Of a DNA stretch of 64,000 nt, positions 37,201 to 49,500 are shown in pieces; positions within the stretch are counted from its first letter, which is position 1; each line of letters begins with the position of its first letter. The position numbers were made by a program, and so were the translations under genes. Source of the stretch: Phorcus lineatus (lineage: Eukaryota > Mollusca > Gastropoda > Trochida > Trochidae); the NCBI GenBank assembly GCA_921293015.1, contig OV121086.1:30180254-30244253 (forward strand), written 5' to 3'. Under the pieces are notes generated by a model. It did no database searches, was not told the DNA's origin, and saw only the letters and a program-made list of their open reading frames with translations.

Positions 37201-38789
37201 CCATTGAATGAAATACCCTTTTGGATTTCGTAGAAATTTCCCGTCATTGGGTTTCAGCTACTGGAACTATATACGCTATATACTGAAGCTACAATACTTC
37301 ATGGCATTACCGTCTATTTGATGAAATTCAGGGCGCCAGCTTCTTATCTATTATCACTAGATATGTTTAATCAAATTTAAGTCCATTTATCCTACCTGTT
37401 ACTATACCCGTGTCATATAATCACAGTTTTTGTTGGCCAAGGGTACGGCATGATATATGTTTCATGTCATCACCCTCATTAAATTTCAGGGCGCCATTTA
37501 CTTAAGCCTGGTCATCACCAATAATCCAGGGAAGGTGACTGGTGCATATAATAATATTTATGTTGGCCAAGTGTACTACATCGTTAGTTACTTCATGTCA
37601 TTGACCTGTTGATTTGCATGACATTTCAGGGCGCCAGTTATTTAAGCGTGGTCATCAACATGAAATTTTAACTAGGTTTGCTGGATGCTTTATTCTAACC
37701 GTTACAATACCAATTTCACGCCATTTTCAGATGTTCAATCATCTGGTTAATTGCCAATGTTCTTGTGGGTATTTTTCACAGGGTAAATATGCACACATTT
37801 GTTTTAAACACATAACGTAGCAATCCTGTCAATTTGATCAATTAAGAAAATATCAACCAAGCACGTGAAACTACACACTCACATATTGTGAATAAAGAGC
37901 ATTTACATTTCATTAGGGACATGATTAGTATGATCAATAGAAGATAAATAGATAATTATAATTATGTCAACAACTGTCTTTCTAATGAGTAGTACGCACA
38001 CAAGTAATATATATTATCATAACATCATCGTATGGTTCAAGTACATAAGTTTGAAAGATTTTAGTAATAATTATCCAGTTATTTCTTCTGGCAATACTTA
38101 TATATTAGTTTCCCAAATAAAGCTTGAAAATACGAAAAATTGTGTTTAAAAGGTCAAGAGCTTTTGCAATTAAATAAGGACATTGTTCAGTGACTTTAAA
38201 CTATCCCTATATACACGGGAAAAAATTTATTATTTGCACGGCAAATACACTGTATGCCACTCACGTTTAACCTCAAAGAGTTTTGAAAATATCTTCACCA
38301 GATCTTACTGTTTTCAATGTAATACAAATTTCAGAAAATAATTATCATTAAGACAATTTTATCTTTCAGTGACAAATATTTTAATGATTTTAATAGGATC
38401 TCTCGGGCATAGTTTCAGTTATAAGGGGCATTTATAAAATTAGGAGTATTTTGCATTTATCTCAGGTGCTTATGCTCCTCAACAACATCAGGAGAGTGAA
38501 CACCAATCTGTTTAATACACAACAACGTTCACGTGATTATAGAAATGCGCCGATAGAAATAATAAAGAATTTTACCAAACATGTTTTATCATAAAGGGCA
38601 GTTTTCAATCATACCAAAATAAATAACGAGATGAACACTTGAAGTAAAACCTGAAAATCATAGAACAAAACTAGGGCCTCCTTTCCCAAACAACATTGAA
38701 CAAAAGTTTTTAAAAACTTCCATTCTTTTGCATATACCTTAGTGACTTAACGACATAAGCGAGTCTTTTGTGATAGGTGGTCAATAATA

Positions 38790-39535
38790 AGAGTGAAAGA
38801 AGGATAACTAAAGGACAGAGGAATATAAAGAACAAGCCTGCAAGGAGAACTAAAGGACAGAGGAATATCAAGAACAAGACTGCAAGAAGGAGAACTAAAG
38901 GACAAAGGAATATCAAGAACAATATTGCAAGGAGAACTAAAGGACAAAAGAATATCAAGAACAAGACTGGAAGGAGAACTAAAGGACAAAGAAATATCAA
39001 GACAAGACTGCCAGGCGGAGATCTAAGGAACAAAGGAATATCAAGAACAAGTTTGAAGGAGAACTAAAGGATAAAGGAATATCGAGAACAAGACTTCAAG
39101 AAGGAGAACAAAAGGACAAAGCAATATCAAGAGCAGGTTTTCAAAGATAACTAAAGGAAAAAGGAATATCAAGAACAAGACTGCAAGAAAGAGAACTAAA
39201 CGACAAAGGAATATCGAGGACAAGACTGCCAGAAGGTGAACTTAAGGACAAAGGAATATTGAGGACATGACAGCAAGAAGGAGAACTAAAGGACAAAGGA
39301 ATATCAAGAACAAGACTGCAAGAAAAATAACTAAAGGAAAAAGGAATATCGAGGACAAGACTGCCAGACGGAGATCTAAAGAACAAGGAATATCAAGAAC
39401 AAGTTTGAAAGAGAACTAAAGGACAAAGGATTATCAAGGACAGGAGTGCAAGAAGGAAAACTAAAGGACAAAGAGATGTTAATAACAAGTTTGCAAGGAG
39501 AACTTAAGGACAAAGCAATATCAAGGACAAATCTG
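38790..39535. repeat. About 45-bp minisatellite, degenerate, about 17 units
   Basis: The unit is AGAACTAAAGGACAAAGGAA followed by TATCAAGAACAAGACTGCAAGAAGG, with frequent 3-base indels that keep several frames open. Purine-rich on the plus strand. The apparent Lys/Arg-rich or Leu/Phe-rich ORFs are by-products. Confidence 0.92.
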
Positions 39536-39539
39536 AACA

Positions 39540-39860
39540 AAAACATCACCTAGTTGAAAACACAGCATGATGAACATGACCTTTGTCTTGGAACGTCCTC
39601 AAATTGAACTTATTGAACCAGAAGTGTGGCAATGAATTGAGTCGTTCGAGGGTACAACTGGAAAAGTTTATCATATAATGTGAACTGACAAGATTAGTGA
39701 GACGCCCCTCGGAGATTTGGTTGGAATTAGTACAAGGCCATGTTTGAAGTCAACGCACGTCAAGGTATCAAGAATCCCTTGATGTGAACAGTAATTGATT
39801 GATTTTATTTGATTCCCTATAATGCACAGTGGCGTTGTAATTACAAGTCTCAGTGTGAGT
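39540..39860 (+). repeat. Block 3 right end (copy D)
   Basis: Same order of anchors (ATTGAAC..GAAGTG, AAAGTTTATCATATAATG, GAGACGCCCCTCGGAGATTTGG, GATGTGAACAGTAATTGATT, CACAGTGGCGTTGTAATTACA). It directly follows the minisatellite ending at 39535. Confidence 0.7.
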
Positions 39861-40159
39861 ATGATCAATTTTCAATTATATTAGAAATGAATAGAGGATA
39901 TTGAACCATCTTCCTTTGTTAACTAATAATTTATGATTAAGTAATTGGTTTGTTAAAACATGAAAAAAATATATTGATTGAAATTCTTTTACGTATTTGA
40001 ATCAACTACCTGAACGAGGTTTTTGTTATGTCTGTATGTTCGTGTGATGTACTTTTGCTCAGTACTCTTGTGACGATGGTTGTAGCAATACAAAGGTTAA
40101 AATGTGAAGATGCCATTTAATCAGTGATGTGAAACTTACTTGAGATAAGGTGGGGGTGA

Positions 40160-40300
40160 TTTTGGATTATAACGCCAAAAGTATTTCACTTATATAACGG
40201 CTGCTAGTAATATGTCAGGGAGAAAGTCAGCAACACCACTGTGGTTATACATTGCGGTGAAACTTGCGAACATCGACTGGAAGTAGCAAACTATATCAAA
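40160..40300 (-). mobile_element. tRNA-derived SINE, 3' half only
   Basis: Matches the tail half of the family (GGAGAAAGTC, CACCACTGTGGTT, CATTGCGGTGAAA). The tRNA-like half is absent. Confidence 0.75.
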
Positions 40301-40555
40301 GTTATGTGATAGAACAATACAGTGTCTTCCATCGACGATGAATAACTTATTAGTATTACAGAACAAGTGTTGACAACACAACATTGAAATAAACCTCGAA
40401 CACTATAAAGGGTACATTCATGTGAAAGGTTCATAAAATGTAAGAATTTTAGAATTGACAAATGTACCTTGTTTTCATCTTATTTGAAGAATCTGTTTAT
40501 TTTTTATATTTACAATATAAAAAATAAAATTAAACATGAATTAGTCATAAAAAAA

Positions 40556-40790
40556 TCATAGAATAAAGACTGTTGATGAAAGACGGAGTCTTTTTCTATT
40601 TGGTAGGTGTATTAATCTTGTTGGTGGGGAAAATGACAACTCTTAATACGTCTTACTTTTTTCTTCTAGATATGAACATAAAAATAACAGAAAATCTAAG
40701 ATAACAACCATGTTTTATTTTGCTAAGTGCTGTCACTTAAATCACCAACTCAATCGTCTTCACAGTTCATGTGTCTCAAAACATATTAGT
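40556..40790 (+). repeat. Long low-copy unit, block 4 (copy D)
   Basis: Counterpart of 18030-18380, with a shared GTCACTTMAATCACCAA...CATCK..TTC segment. It follows block 3 (39.5 kb), as expected from the unit order; a SINE fragment (40.16-40.30 kb) lies between. Confidence 0.55.
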
Positions 40791-41536
40791 TTCTCGCCAG
40801 AGTTTAGCTTTTTGTCAGAGTAACTGTCAGAAAGTAGAACGCCCTCGGCTACAAAAATTACTTTTTAAAAATAATTATTTCATAAAATGTTGGAGAGGAA
40901 CCTCAGAGAACTCGCAATGGATAAAGAAACTCTCTTCAAAAGGTTATCTCCTTTGTGAGACATTACGAATTTACTTTGAAAAAATGATCACAGTATCATT
41001 TTGCTTCTGATTGTGAAAGATTGAAATGAATAGGAATGGAAATATTTTCAAGATATGTGGTGAGTAGCTCCAACCTCCAACCATATTGCGAAAATAAAAG
41101 TGGTCTGTGCGCAAATGTACTTCATAACTAAGCCCTAGTCACTGACATCGATGTCTGCATTATGCCTCATTTTAGTATGTCCCGAGATCTCAGGGTGTCA
41201 AGTTTTACAAGATATGTATATACTTCATAATAAAAAAGTCTTCTTCATAGACAAAAATCGAACTTTTTATTTTCCTCAGGACACCTTTTCCCTAAGACTG
41301 CAATACAATAAATAATATCACATCCCTTGCTTCTTTCGTACGCTACGGTAAATAAAATCACATACATCAACCTATAATAAGCATGTCAACAAGAAATCTT
41401 CTCATTCATCTATTTTGATGAGTTTTATGATTGGACATCAACGTATTGACATAGAGGTAATCTTTCTTTAGAATCATCGGGAGACACGATAAGACATCTT
41501 ATTTTCACACAACTTCTCTTGGAAAAATACCATTCT

Positions 41537-43933
41537 GGGCCCGGATTCACCAAACTTCTAAGAATTTTCTTAGTTTTTTTACTTAAGTAGTCTTAAGAAT
41601 TCTTAGCTGAGAATGTATCTTAAGTAACAATCCACCATGCTTCTTAGCACAAATCTTAGCTAAGAAATCTTCAAAATGCTTAGAATCAACTAAGAAAAAA
41701 TCAGCTTGCATTATGGGAAGGGTAGTACCTGAGAGAAAAACTTTTAGTGGTTGTTTTATGATGTATTGGAAAACCCCTAATCTATTTATAGTAACAGATG
41801 CATGCTATCTTTGGTAGATGGGTTACACAATCGGAAAACCAAATGTTGGCGGCTGGAGGAAAACCACAAGGACCAATGTCGTTTTATATCAATAAACTGG
41901 TGGTCAAGATATTCCTAAAAATAACCTAATTTAAAAATGATGCCAAAAAAATATTTCATAACAGGCTGGAATGTCTGTAAATAATAATGTGTTAATGATA
42001 TAAATACATACTAACCTATTGCATGAACAACTATCAAATGTTATAGAGAAATCAACATCTAACATTAAATAAGAGGATTAATGTATCAAGGTCAAACCAC
42101 AATCGTCACTTGCTTCATCGCTTATTAAACTTTTAAATTCAACTGAAATCATTATATCACAAGATTGTGTTTTTGCAACTAAATAAAGTCTAAAAACTCT
42201 GATATTCATCAGATATTAGTTATTCCTAATAATGTTCATTGAAATGACGGGTAAAAAAATTTATGAATACTTCCTCATGTTATATTGGGATATTTTAAAT
42301 GGTCCTCACTCATGATATAATCTTTTGAGAATTATAATTTAACTCAAATGTTAACTACCAATATATTTTTTAAGACTAATTTGATAAGAATACAGGACAT
42401 CTATTTCTTTAATTTTGCTTAATTAATTTCAAAGCATGTACATTACATCTGAATTCATTTTAGGTGTTTGAATTGAGTCTTACATAGCCTAATGATTTTG
42501 TGTTTTGGCTCTGTATGAAAATGTTTAATATTAATAAAAATAATACTAGACAGAATATTATATCTGACCATGAAAATATAAATAAATTTGTATTTCTTTG
42601 TTTTGTTTGAGTGCTTCAGCGATTGGACTAAATTCATGACAAAGTACAAGTCTTGTGAGCTCTAGTCGGTCTTCCATTTTCACATTAGTACTTTGATGTT
42701 ATACTTGCAAATCAAAAACACATTACTATGTGCATGATATCAAATTATTGAAAAATTGAATAAAATTACAATGTTATTCAGGAACATTAAAATCTAGACA
42801 GACAAAAGGCCAATTGTTGGTTAAATGTAAAGTATCATATAATCTTTACAACGCTTATATTATTCTAAGAAAAAATATTATCAATTAGTAATTTCTGGAT
42901 AGTTATAAAGTTTCATATTTCAACCAATCAAACTTATAATATACTATGATTATTATAAGAAAAAGAGAAAATGAGAACACCATCATTTGTGGGATATTTT
43001 TACAAATGTCAAAATTAATTTTTAAAAAGGAGTTTGCATCTTTTTAAAGTTTATTCTATATCCTGAGTTTGGAGGTCTGCCACAAAAGCAAAAATGATTT
43101 TTAATTACGATGTGAAAAAAAATGATTTATTTATGTGCATGAAATGATGACTTGAACTCCCCTTTTTCATCATCTCAAAGTCAAAATTTGCCATGGAGTT
43201 ACTTCCCATATCAAGTTGTCCTTGACATTGACATTTCAAAGCAATGTGACAGGGGAGGCCAATGTGATTTAAATAAAGAGTACATAAACAAGAAAATAGG
43301 TAGGAATTGGACAAATATATTTTGTAGATCAAAAGTATGTGTGTATTGAAACAATTTTAGCTATTCATTACCAAGATATAGCTAATTTCAACTTCGAAAC
43401 ATTCTTCTCAACTCTTCAAAAATATCTGTGAATTTCCATCTTGAGTGAGTGAGTGAGTTGTTGTTTAGCGTCTCTTGGGCAATATTTCAGCTTTTAGCGG
43501 TGACTTGCATCTTGAAAATGCCCAATCTATTCAGTTACTGTCATCACTTGACAGCAATTTTTTTTTCAAGTGACCTTATAATCATTTAAATATGCTACAT
43601 GTTTAGTCACCTGTCTCTAATAGAAAAAAATAACAATATATTTGCAGTATATTGATTCATTTACCTCCAAAAGTAATGATAATTTGCCAGTGAGGAAGGC
43701 ACATAATCAGCTGGCGGCCATTTTAATAGATTTAAGTATTTTCTTAGGAGTTAAGAATCCTCATGATGTTGCTTAGAGTTAAGAACAAACTTAAGCACTG
43801 AGAAGTTTGGTGAATGTGGTCTAAGAAAAAATCTAAGTATTGTGTAAGTTGTCATGGAAACTAAGAGTTCTTAGTGTATTTAAGAATTTTTAAGACTTAA
43901 GAAAATTCTTAGAAGTTTGGTGAATCCGGGCCC
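41537..43933. mobile_element. 2.4-kb TIR DNA transposon, non-autonomous
   Basis: The first 37 bases, GGGCCCGGATTCACCAAACT then TCTAAGAATTTTCTTAG, recur as an exact reverse complement at 43897-43933. Both subterminal regions are dense in TTAAG/CTTAG motifs. The inside is AT-rich, without a transposase-like frame, and carries a SINE-like fragment at 43441-43520. No clear target duplication is visible at the ends, so the superfamily is open. Confidence 0.88.
43441..43520 (+). repeat. GTGAGTGAGTGAG-type SINE fragment
   Basis: GAGTGAGTGAGTGAGTTGTT followed by TTTAGCGTC and CAATATTTCAGCT is the start of a dispersed repeat common in limpet and abalone genomes. The tail of the element at 31.99-32.29 kb contains the same motif reversed. 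Confidence 0.65.
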
Positions 43934-44248
43934 TGGACAACAAATACTTTGTATGGAAAGAGCAATTCCAGTAAATCGAGTATTCTATATATGATGATAG
44001 TTATTAGGAATGGTTGATGAGGATTATGATGATGGTACTCAATGGATCTTGCACAGTTCAATGAAGGATAAGAAATGTTCATAATACAGGCCTATAAACC
44101 TCATTGTTCTGAATAGTAAAGGCTTAGTAAAGGCTTATATTAATCAAGGACTTAATATCGTCCTTGGCTTAATCAACGGTGCCCATAATGTGTTCCACAG
44201 AAAAACTCATTAAATGAACGCAAAATTTGTTCCAGGACTTCCTTTCAG

Positions 44249-44690
44249 TTAAAGAGCCACTCCGTGAGTTGTTGGAGTCATATGCATAACTTAATCCATG
44301 ATGTCATTTGATCGCGAAGTATCGACTGTTACAAAAAAGACACTTACAGTGACAATATAAAGGTAGAACGTCGAAATTATGATCGAAAACCGGACAGTGG
44401 CGCGCGTCAAATAGCCAAACGTAATTTTGGAGACTTATCTAAAACAGCCAGGAGAGCAGTTAGGAGTTGTGCTTGTTAGGTTATATAACTAGTATTCATG
44501 TATATTGGACGTGATATCTACACCTCTTTATAAGGCTGTTTTTAAAGTTGCATGGAAAACCAGTATTTGTCATATATATATGTCTTTTGGACATGAAAAG
44601 TTCAGATGTTTTGATTTTATATCACCACATATGACATTTAGGTTCGACAGGTAAATAATATGTTATGAAAATCACGGAGGTGCTCTTTAA
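44249..44690. mobile_element. TTAA-flanked MITE, family 1
   Basis: The ends TTAAAGAGCCACTCCGTGAG and (reverse complement) TTAAAGAGCACCTCCGTGAT are inverted repeats. The body shares GATCGAAAACCGGACARTGG CGCGC with family 2. A close copy lies at 60000-60475. TTAA boundaries suggest piggyBac-type mobilisation (inference). Confidence 0.85.
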
Positions 44691-45175
44691 AGGGACACAG
44701 AGTACATGTAACTTCATAAATGGTGTTATTTCATCGAGAAGTTGTGAATGTTTCTGAAAAATAACATCTCAATGCTAATCAACTAGCATAGAGGCAATTG
44801 AGAGGGGAAAAGGCCGAGATTCATGATCGAAAACCGGACAATGGCGCGCGACAATGACTCAAACGTAATTTTGGAAACCTTATTTATATTAAACACAACA
44901 AGAAATATAGGTTGGTATTGTTAAGTAGGTCATTTAACTATTACACATTTAAGTAGGATGCTGAATTTCGACTTCTTAACATGTATATGGCTGTTTTTCA
45001 TTTACAATCGAAAACAATAAAATTTAATAATTTTGGCAATCTAGAGATAAAGAAGCAACTTTAGATAGGCGATTTGAACGTAACTCAGGTCTGAGCTTAT
45101 CTCAGGTCGTCTTATATTTTTGGCTCTATCCAAGAAACATACAATATTCATGATACATACTCTGTGTCGCTTTAA
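44687..45175. mobile_element. TTAA-flanked MITE, family 2, sharing one TTAA with family 1
   Basis: The ends TTAAAGGGACACAGAGTA and (reverse complement) TTAAAGCGACACAGAGTA are inverted repeats. The left TTAA (44687-44690) is also the right end of the neighbouring element. A second copy is at 61940-62395. Confidence 0.85.
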
Positions 45176-45689
45176 GAAGAAATATTGTTATCAGTGAATG
45201 AGGTGATTGACAAAACTATTTCAAAGATTAGCTTTAAACTTGATTTAAGAAACAGGATTTCTCAGACTGAAATATGAAAGAAAACCCAAAGATAAGTTAA
45301 ATATTTTATTGAATATTTTGCATAAATAACATGTACAAAGTAATGTACAACACAAATGAGCATGCACACTTGAGCCACTGAACCACCCCAATGGTGGAGA
45401 TGGTAACCTTGATAATGAAAGTATTTGTAACCATAGTAACAAATCTTTTTATATTGAACAAGTGCAGAATCACTAATCACTATGAGAGGTAGGCCTCCAA
45501 GTGGACTTAAATTAGGTATGCATAGACAAGGAATCAAAGGTCAAAAAATATTGTTCACCAGCAAAGATTTCCTCACTAAAGGTAGTTTTCTTATGCAGAG
45601 GGGCTACAATATCAGATAGTATTTATGGAAATGTGATGTCTTTAAAATATGTCATCATCTTGTGACCAGGAGGTTTACAGGTACTATCA

Positions 45690-45701
45690 GGGGGGGGGGG
45701 G
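45690..45701. repeat. G12 homopolymer
   Basis: Twelve consecutive G in AT-rich surroundings. Confidence 0.9.
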
Positions 45702-46162
45702 ATAATATAATTAAAAACTCAATATTTACTGGTATTTGTAATTTCATTTGAAGCAAGGATTGTGGATCCACAAATTTACATGGAAATTACCTTCAAACCA
45801 AATACTTATACTTTGGGACAGTTCATGTTACAATGATGACAGTTTTGTCTTGGACAAAATACAGTTTTAAGATAAGTTCATGACAGAAGATTAACAAAAT
45901 ATAAACGTTGAATTTAAGGGAAAAGCTCATTGTACAGAAACTCCTTATATTTCTGTGACATTTTAGAAATTAGTTTTCTCCTTAATACTTTGCATATTTA
46001 TCTATAATTTGCATATTCCGGCCCAATTAAAACAGGAAATGAATATTTGAAACAATTGTTTTGCATACAGGTGATATTTTTTATTTGATGGATTCATTGA
46101 AGCTTTGTGGTTCTTAAAAAATTTGATTGTACTTTCCATAAAATCAAATATTATAATTTTGA

Positions 46163-46500
46163 TTGTAAGGTGAGCTGAAGTTATTTTGTGATTAACACCG
46201 CTTTCAAAAGTATGTCACTTATATCACTGCAGCTATTATTATTGATGGGAGAAAGTCCACAATGCTATTGTGGCTATGAAACTTCGAGCATCGGCTGGAA
46301 CTAGCGAACCATTGGTGGTACTTCGCTCAAATTCAGTGTAGCTTTGCACACAAACCTAACTGCACGGTACTCAGCTCAAATTCTATGTAGCTTTGTACCC
46401 AAACCTTACTGCATGTAGAGAAGTTCTTTACTTCAGACAAAGGCTTACCCCTGGTAGCATTCGAACCCCAGACCTCTTGATCCAAAGCATTATGTACTTT
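46163..46500 (-). mobile_element. tRNA-derived SINE copy with internal duplication
   Basis: Same family; B box GGTTCGAATGC. A segment of about 49 bases (GGTACTTCGCTCAAATTC...CTAACTGCA and GGTACTCAGCTCAAATTC...CTTACTGCA) is tandemly duplicated. The head beyond the B box is diverged. Confidence 0.8.
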
Positions 46501-49500
46501 TTATGGTTACCTGACAGGAATCATGTGTTGAATATATTTGCAACATCAGCTTTAATTATTAGATATGCATTTATGAAATGTACTACTTTCTTGAAATTAA
46601 GATTTATACTTGTCACAAACCCTAAAGATGATTGTTTACAACAATGCAATTTTTCTATTTGTTTCATTCCCTTGACAGCTTTTCCTTACCCTCAACCGAA
46701 ATAATCTTTTTACATGTAATATCCTGATGAAAAATCTTAGAATTTTTTGGTGAAAATAATATAATGTTTTTGAATATTTAAGCATCATTTATGGGAAAGT
46801 TACTGTAATTTTATAACTTTATTCACTTTTTTTCAGGTAAGTTACTGTTATGGGTTTTGAATGTTTGCAGTGATGATAATGAGATTGGAATGGTCTGATA
46901 GAAAGCTACTATTGCATTAGTTATCCTAATGATCATTATGACACATGGTACTTTATCAATTTGAGTAAATATAAGTTTCATGATTCAAACCATATGATAT
47001 TTGATTGTGTCCTTTTGTTTTAACTTGTCCTTACGGATTTTGCCTTCTTGTTGGCAAAATTTGATTCGCACAATGAAGGCAGAAAAGTGTTTTAAGGCAA
47101 ACAAAGAATATATACATTTACATTGTAACTATATAGTGACACCAGAATATTTACAACAATGAAATCATTTTTGTTAAAAAATTTAGATTAGAATTTCAAT
47201 TTGATATATTTCAATTGAAAATATAGGTAACTTATTTACACAAATGTAATCAATACAACATTACATTTCTAAAAATGAATAAAACTAAAACAACATATAA
47301 TTCTGAACAATTCAATTGAATAAAATTAAACATAACATCACTTCAAAAATAAGCAAAAGAATAGCTCCAATAAGTAGAATTGGTCCACATAATAACAATG
47401 CTTGTTGGGTATAATACTTATATATGATCTCATGCATTTCAGGTTTAACTCGTTTTTACAACTTTTTACTCAGAGATTTAATTCTAGCTCCCATTTCAAC
47501 TAAAACCTTACATATAGGCATTCAACATTCAAATAAAGTATGTCCAAAGGCACTAAAACATATGCCTTTTTTCCTTTTTTAAAATAAAAAAAATCAAAAT
47601 AGTTTTCAAAACACCTTCTCAATGTCAAATAGATTTATCAAGAGTGTATGTTGGTACTTTTTCAGATTTTTGTGACTATACATTTTTCTTGAATTTGAAT
47701 TACTACATAAACTTTTAGACCAAAATGTTATTTTCCCCCAAAAAACGTAAGCACCAGTTCATAAACATTGAAATCTTTAAACTCAATTTAATTCAAATCA
47801 ATACAAAAATCACATTTTCACATACAAGATTCACTGCAAGTGCAGAATATGAAATGTACAATAATATAGCAGGCATATATTTATAGAGTAATACCTACAT
47901 CCAATTTACTTTCTATACTCAAAATTAAGCAAAACTCAACAACAAAGCTTGTCAACAAATTTAACAGTATTTACAATTAAACAAACACAACCATGAATTG
48001 ATGAAACTTCAATATAGACAAGTCTTGAAATTTATAAAATATACAATAGCAATTGAATTTTGTCCAATGCATTGACAAATATATAATTTTACACATTACC
48101 TAAATCCTATCTCGCTTGATACAAGAAATTAATTGTCATAATTATCTACATGTTCTAGATATTTAAAAACCTATTTGCAATTTACTGCTTTGGAAAAAAC
48201 AAACTTATTAAAAATAATATTTATCATGGCAAAATTATTGATATCTTTCTAATGAGTTTGGCAATGATGAATAATTTCAATAGTAATGCACAACCTCTGT
48301 GGATGAAACAAACATCAACATAATTATTCACTACTATTGAAGATAAATAATATCTGATAAATCAAACAGTGATTTTAAACATATTGTGTTTACAAATGTT
48401 TACTTTCAATCAATCATTAACCCTCTTGCAACTTAAAGAGAAAAATTACAATAAGATCAACCATTGGGTCAAGAGAGCTCCCTTTATGTCTGATAAAGAT
48501 GACAGCAAAGTTCACTACAACTTTTACTGAGGTTTTATAGAGCTGTATATTTTAAAGTTGTTGAATATTTTTAATGTTTCTGACAAAACAATTTAGATCA
48601 ATAAATGATGAAGAAACAAGAGTTCTATGGATTTACAACTTCTTCTTTGCAATAAAAAAGTTGTAAATCCAAAAAACCTCATTTCTTCATTATACCAACT
48701 TCTAAAATGCAACTCAAAAAAGAAAAAATGATAAGTTTTATCTTTTGAAGTTCGAAATATATGCCATTTATGACCTTCTTAACCCTTTCTGGGCAAGTTT
48801 AAAGGTATGTACAATTGTACATGATAAAGATGAATAAACATAATTTTTCTGTTGTTCATTTATCTGAGAAAACACAAAACCTGGTTCAAAAAGATAACTA
48901 AGTATCACCATTAAGATCTTTAACTTCGTTCTGATAAATTGAATGAGGGTTAATATGATTTAAGAATGATTTTAAAACACCCATTGGAGTTTCAAAACAA
49001 AAATGATAAATGTTTTTTCATTCTGTAAAACTAGATTCACCCTATATGAATGTCAAGGTAAAACAACAAAAGCTGAATGTTAGATAAGATGCTTTCAATT
49101 TGGAATGAAGTACCTTGGAATAAATTTAGATATTTGAGAATTAAAAAATTTATGAATATAACTTAATCATCACAGATATGAATTCAGTATTTGTACAAGT
49201 CATTTTCAACAAACGTAGACAGTGATTTAAATATCAGTGTACATTAAAGAAAATTCTTCAGTTTACATGTATTCTTGTCTCATCAGTAAAATAAAAATTA
49301 CATATATCTTTTGTTTAAACATAAAGCTGTTCAATAACAATGACAAATAGCCAACTTTCAAACCCAAAGTGGAATATTTTGCTCTACTACTTTTAATCAG
49401 ATTATGCCTCGCTAAATCATAATACAAAAAGATATTTGAGATTCCTCTCATTTTGCTATACAAGTTTACTTCCAACATTTAAAGAAATTTATTGGTCCAA

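Noticed and set aside
38710..39386. Lys/Arg-rich (plus) and Leu/Phe-rich (minus) frames resembling a basic or membrane protein
   Set aside because: Frames are open on both strands only because the minisatellite unit is a multiple of three in parts; no start or splice context.
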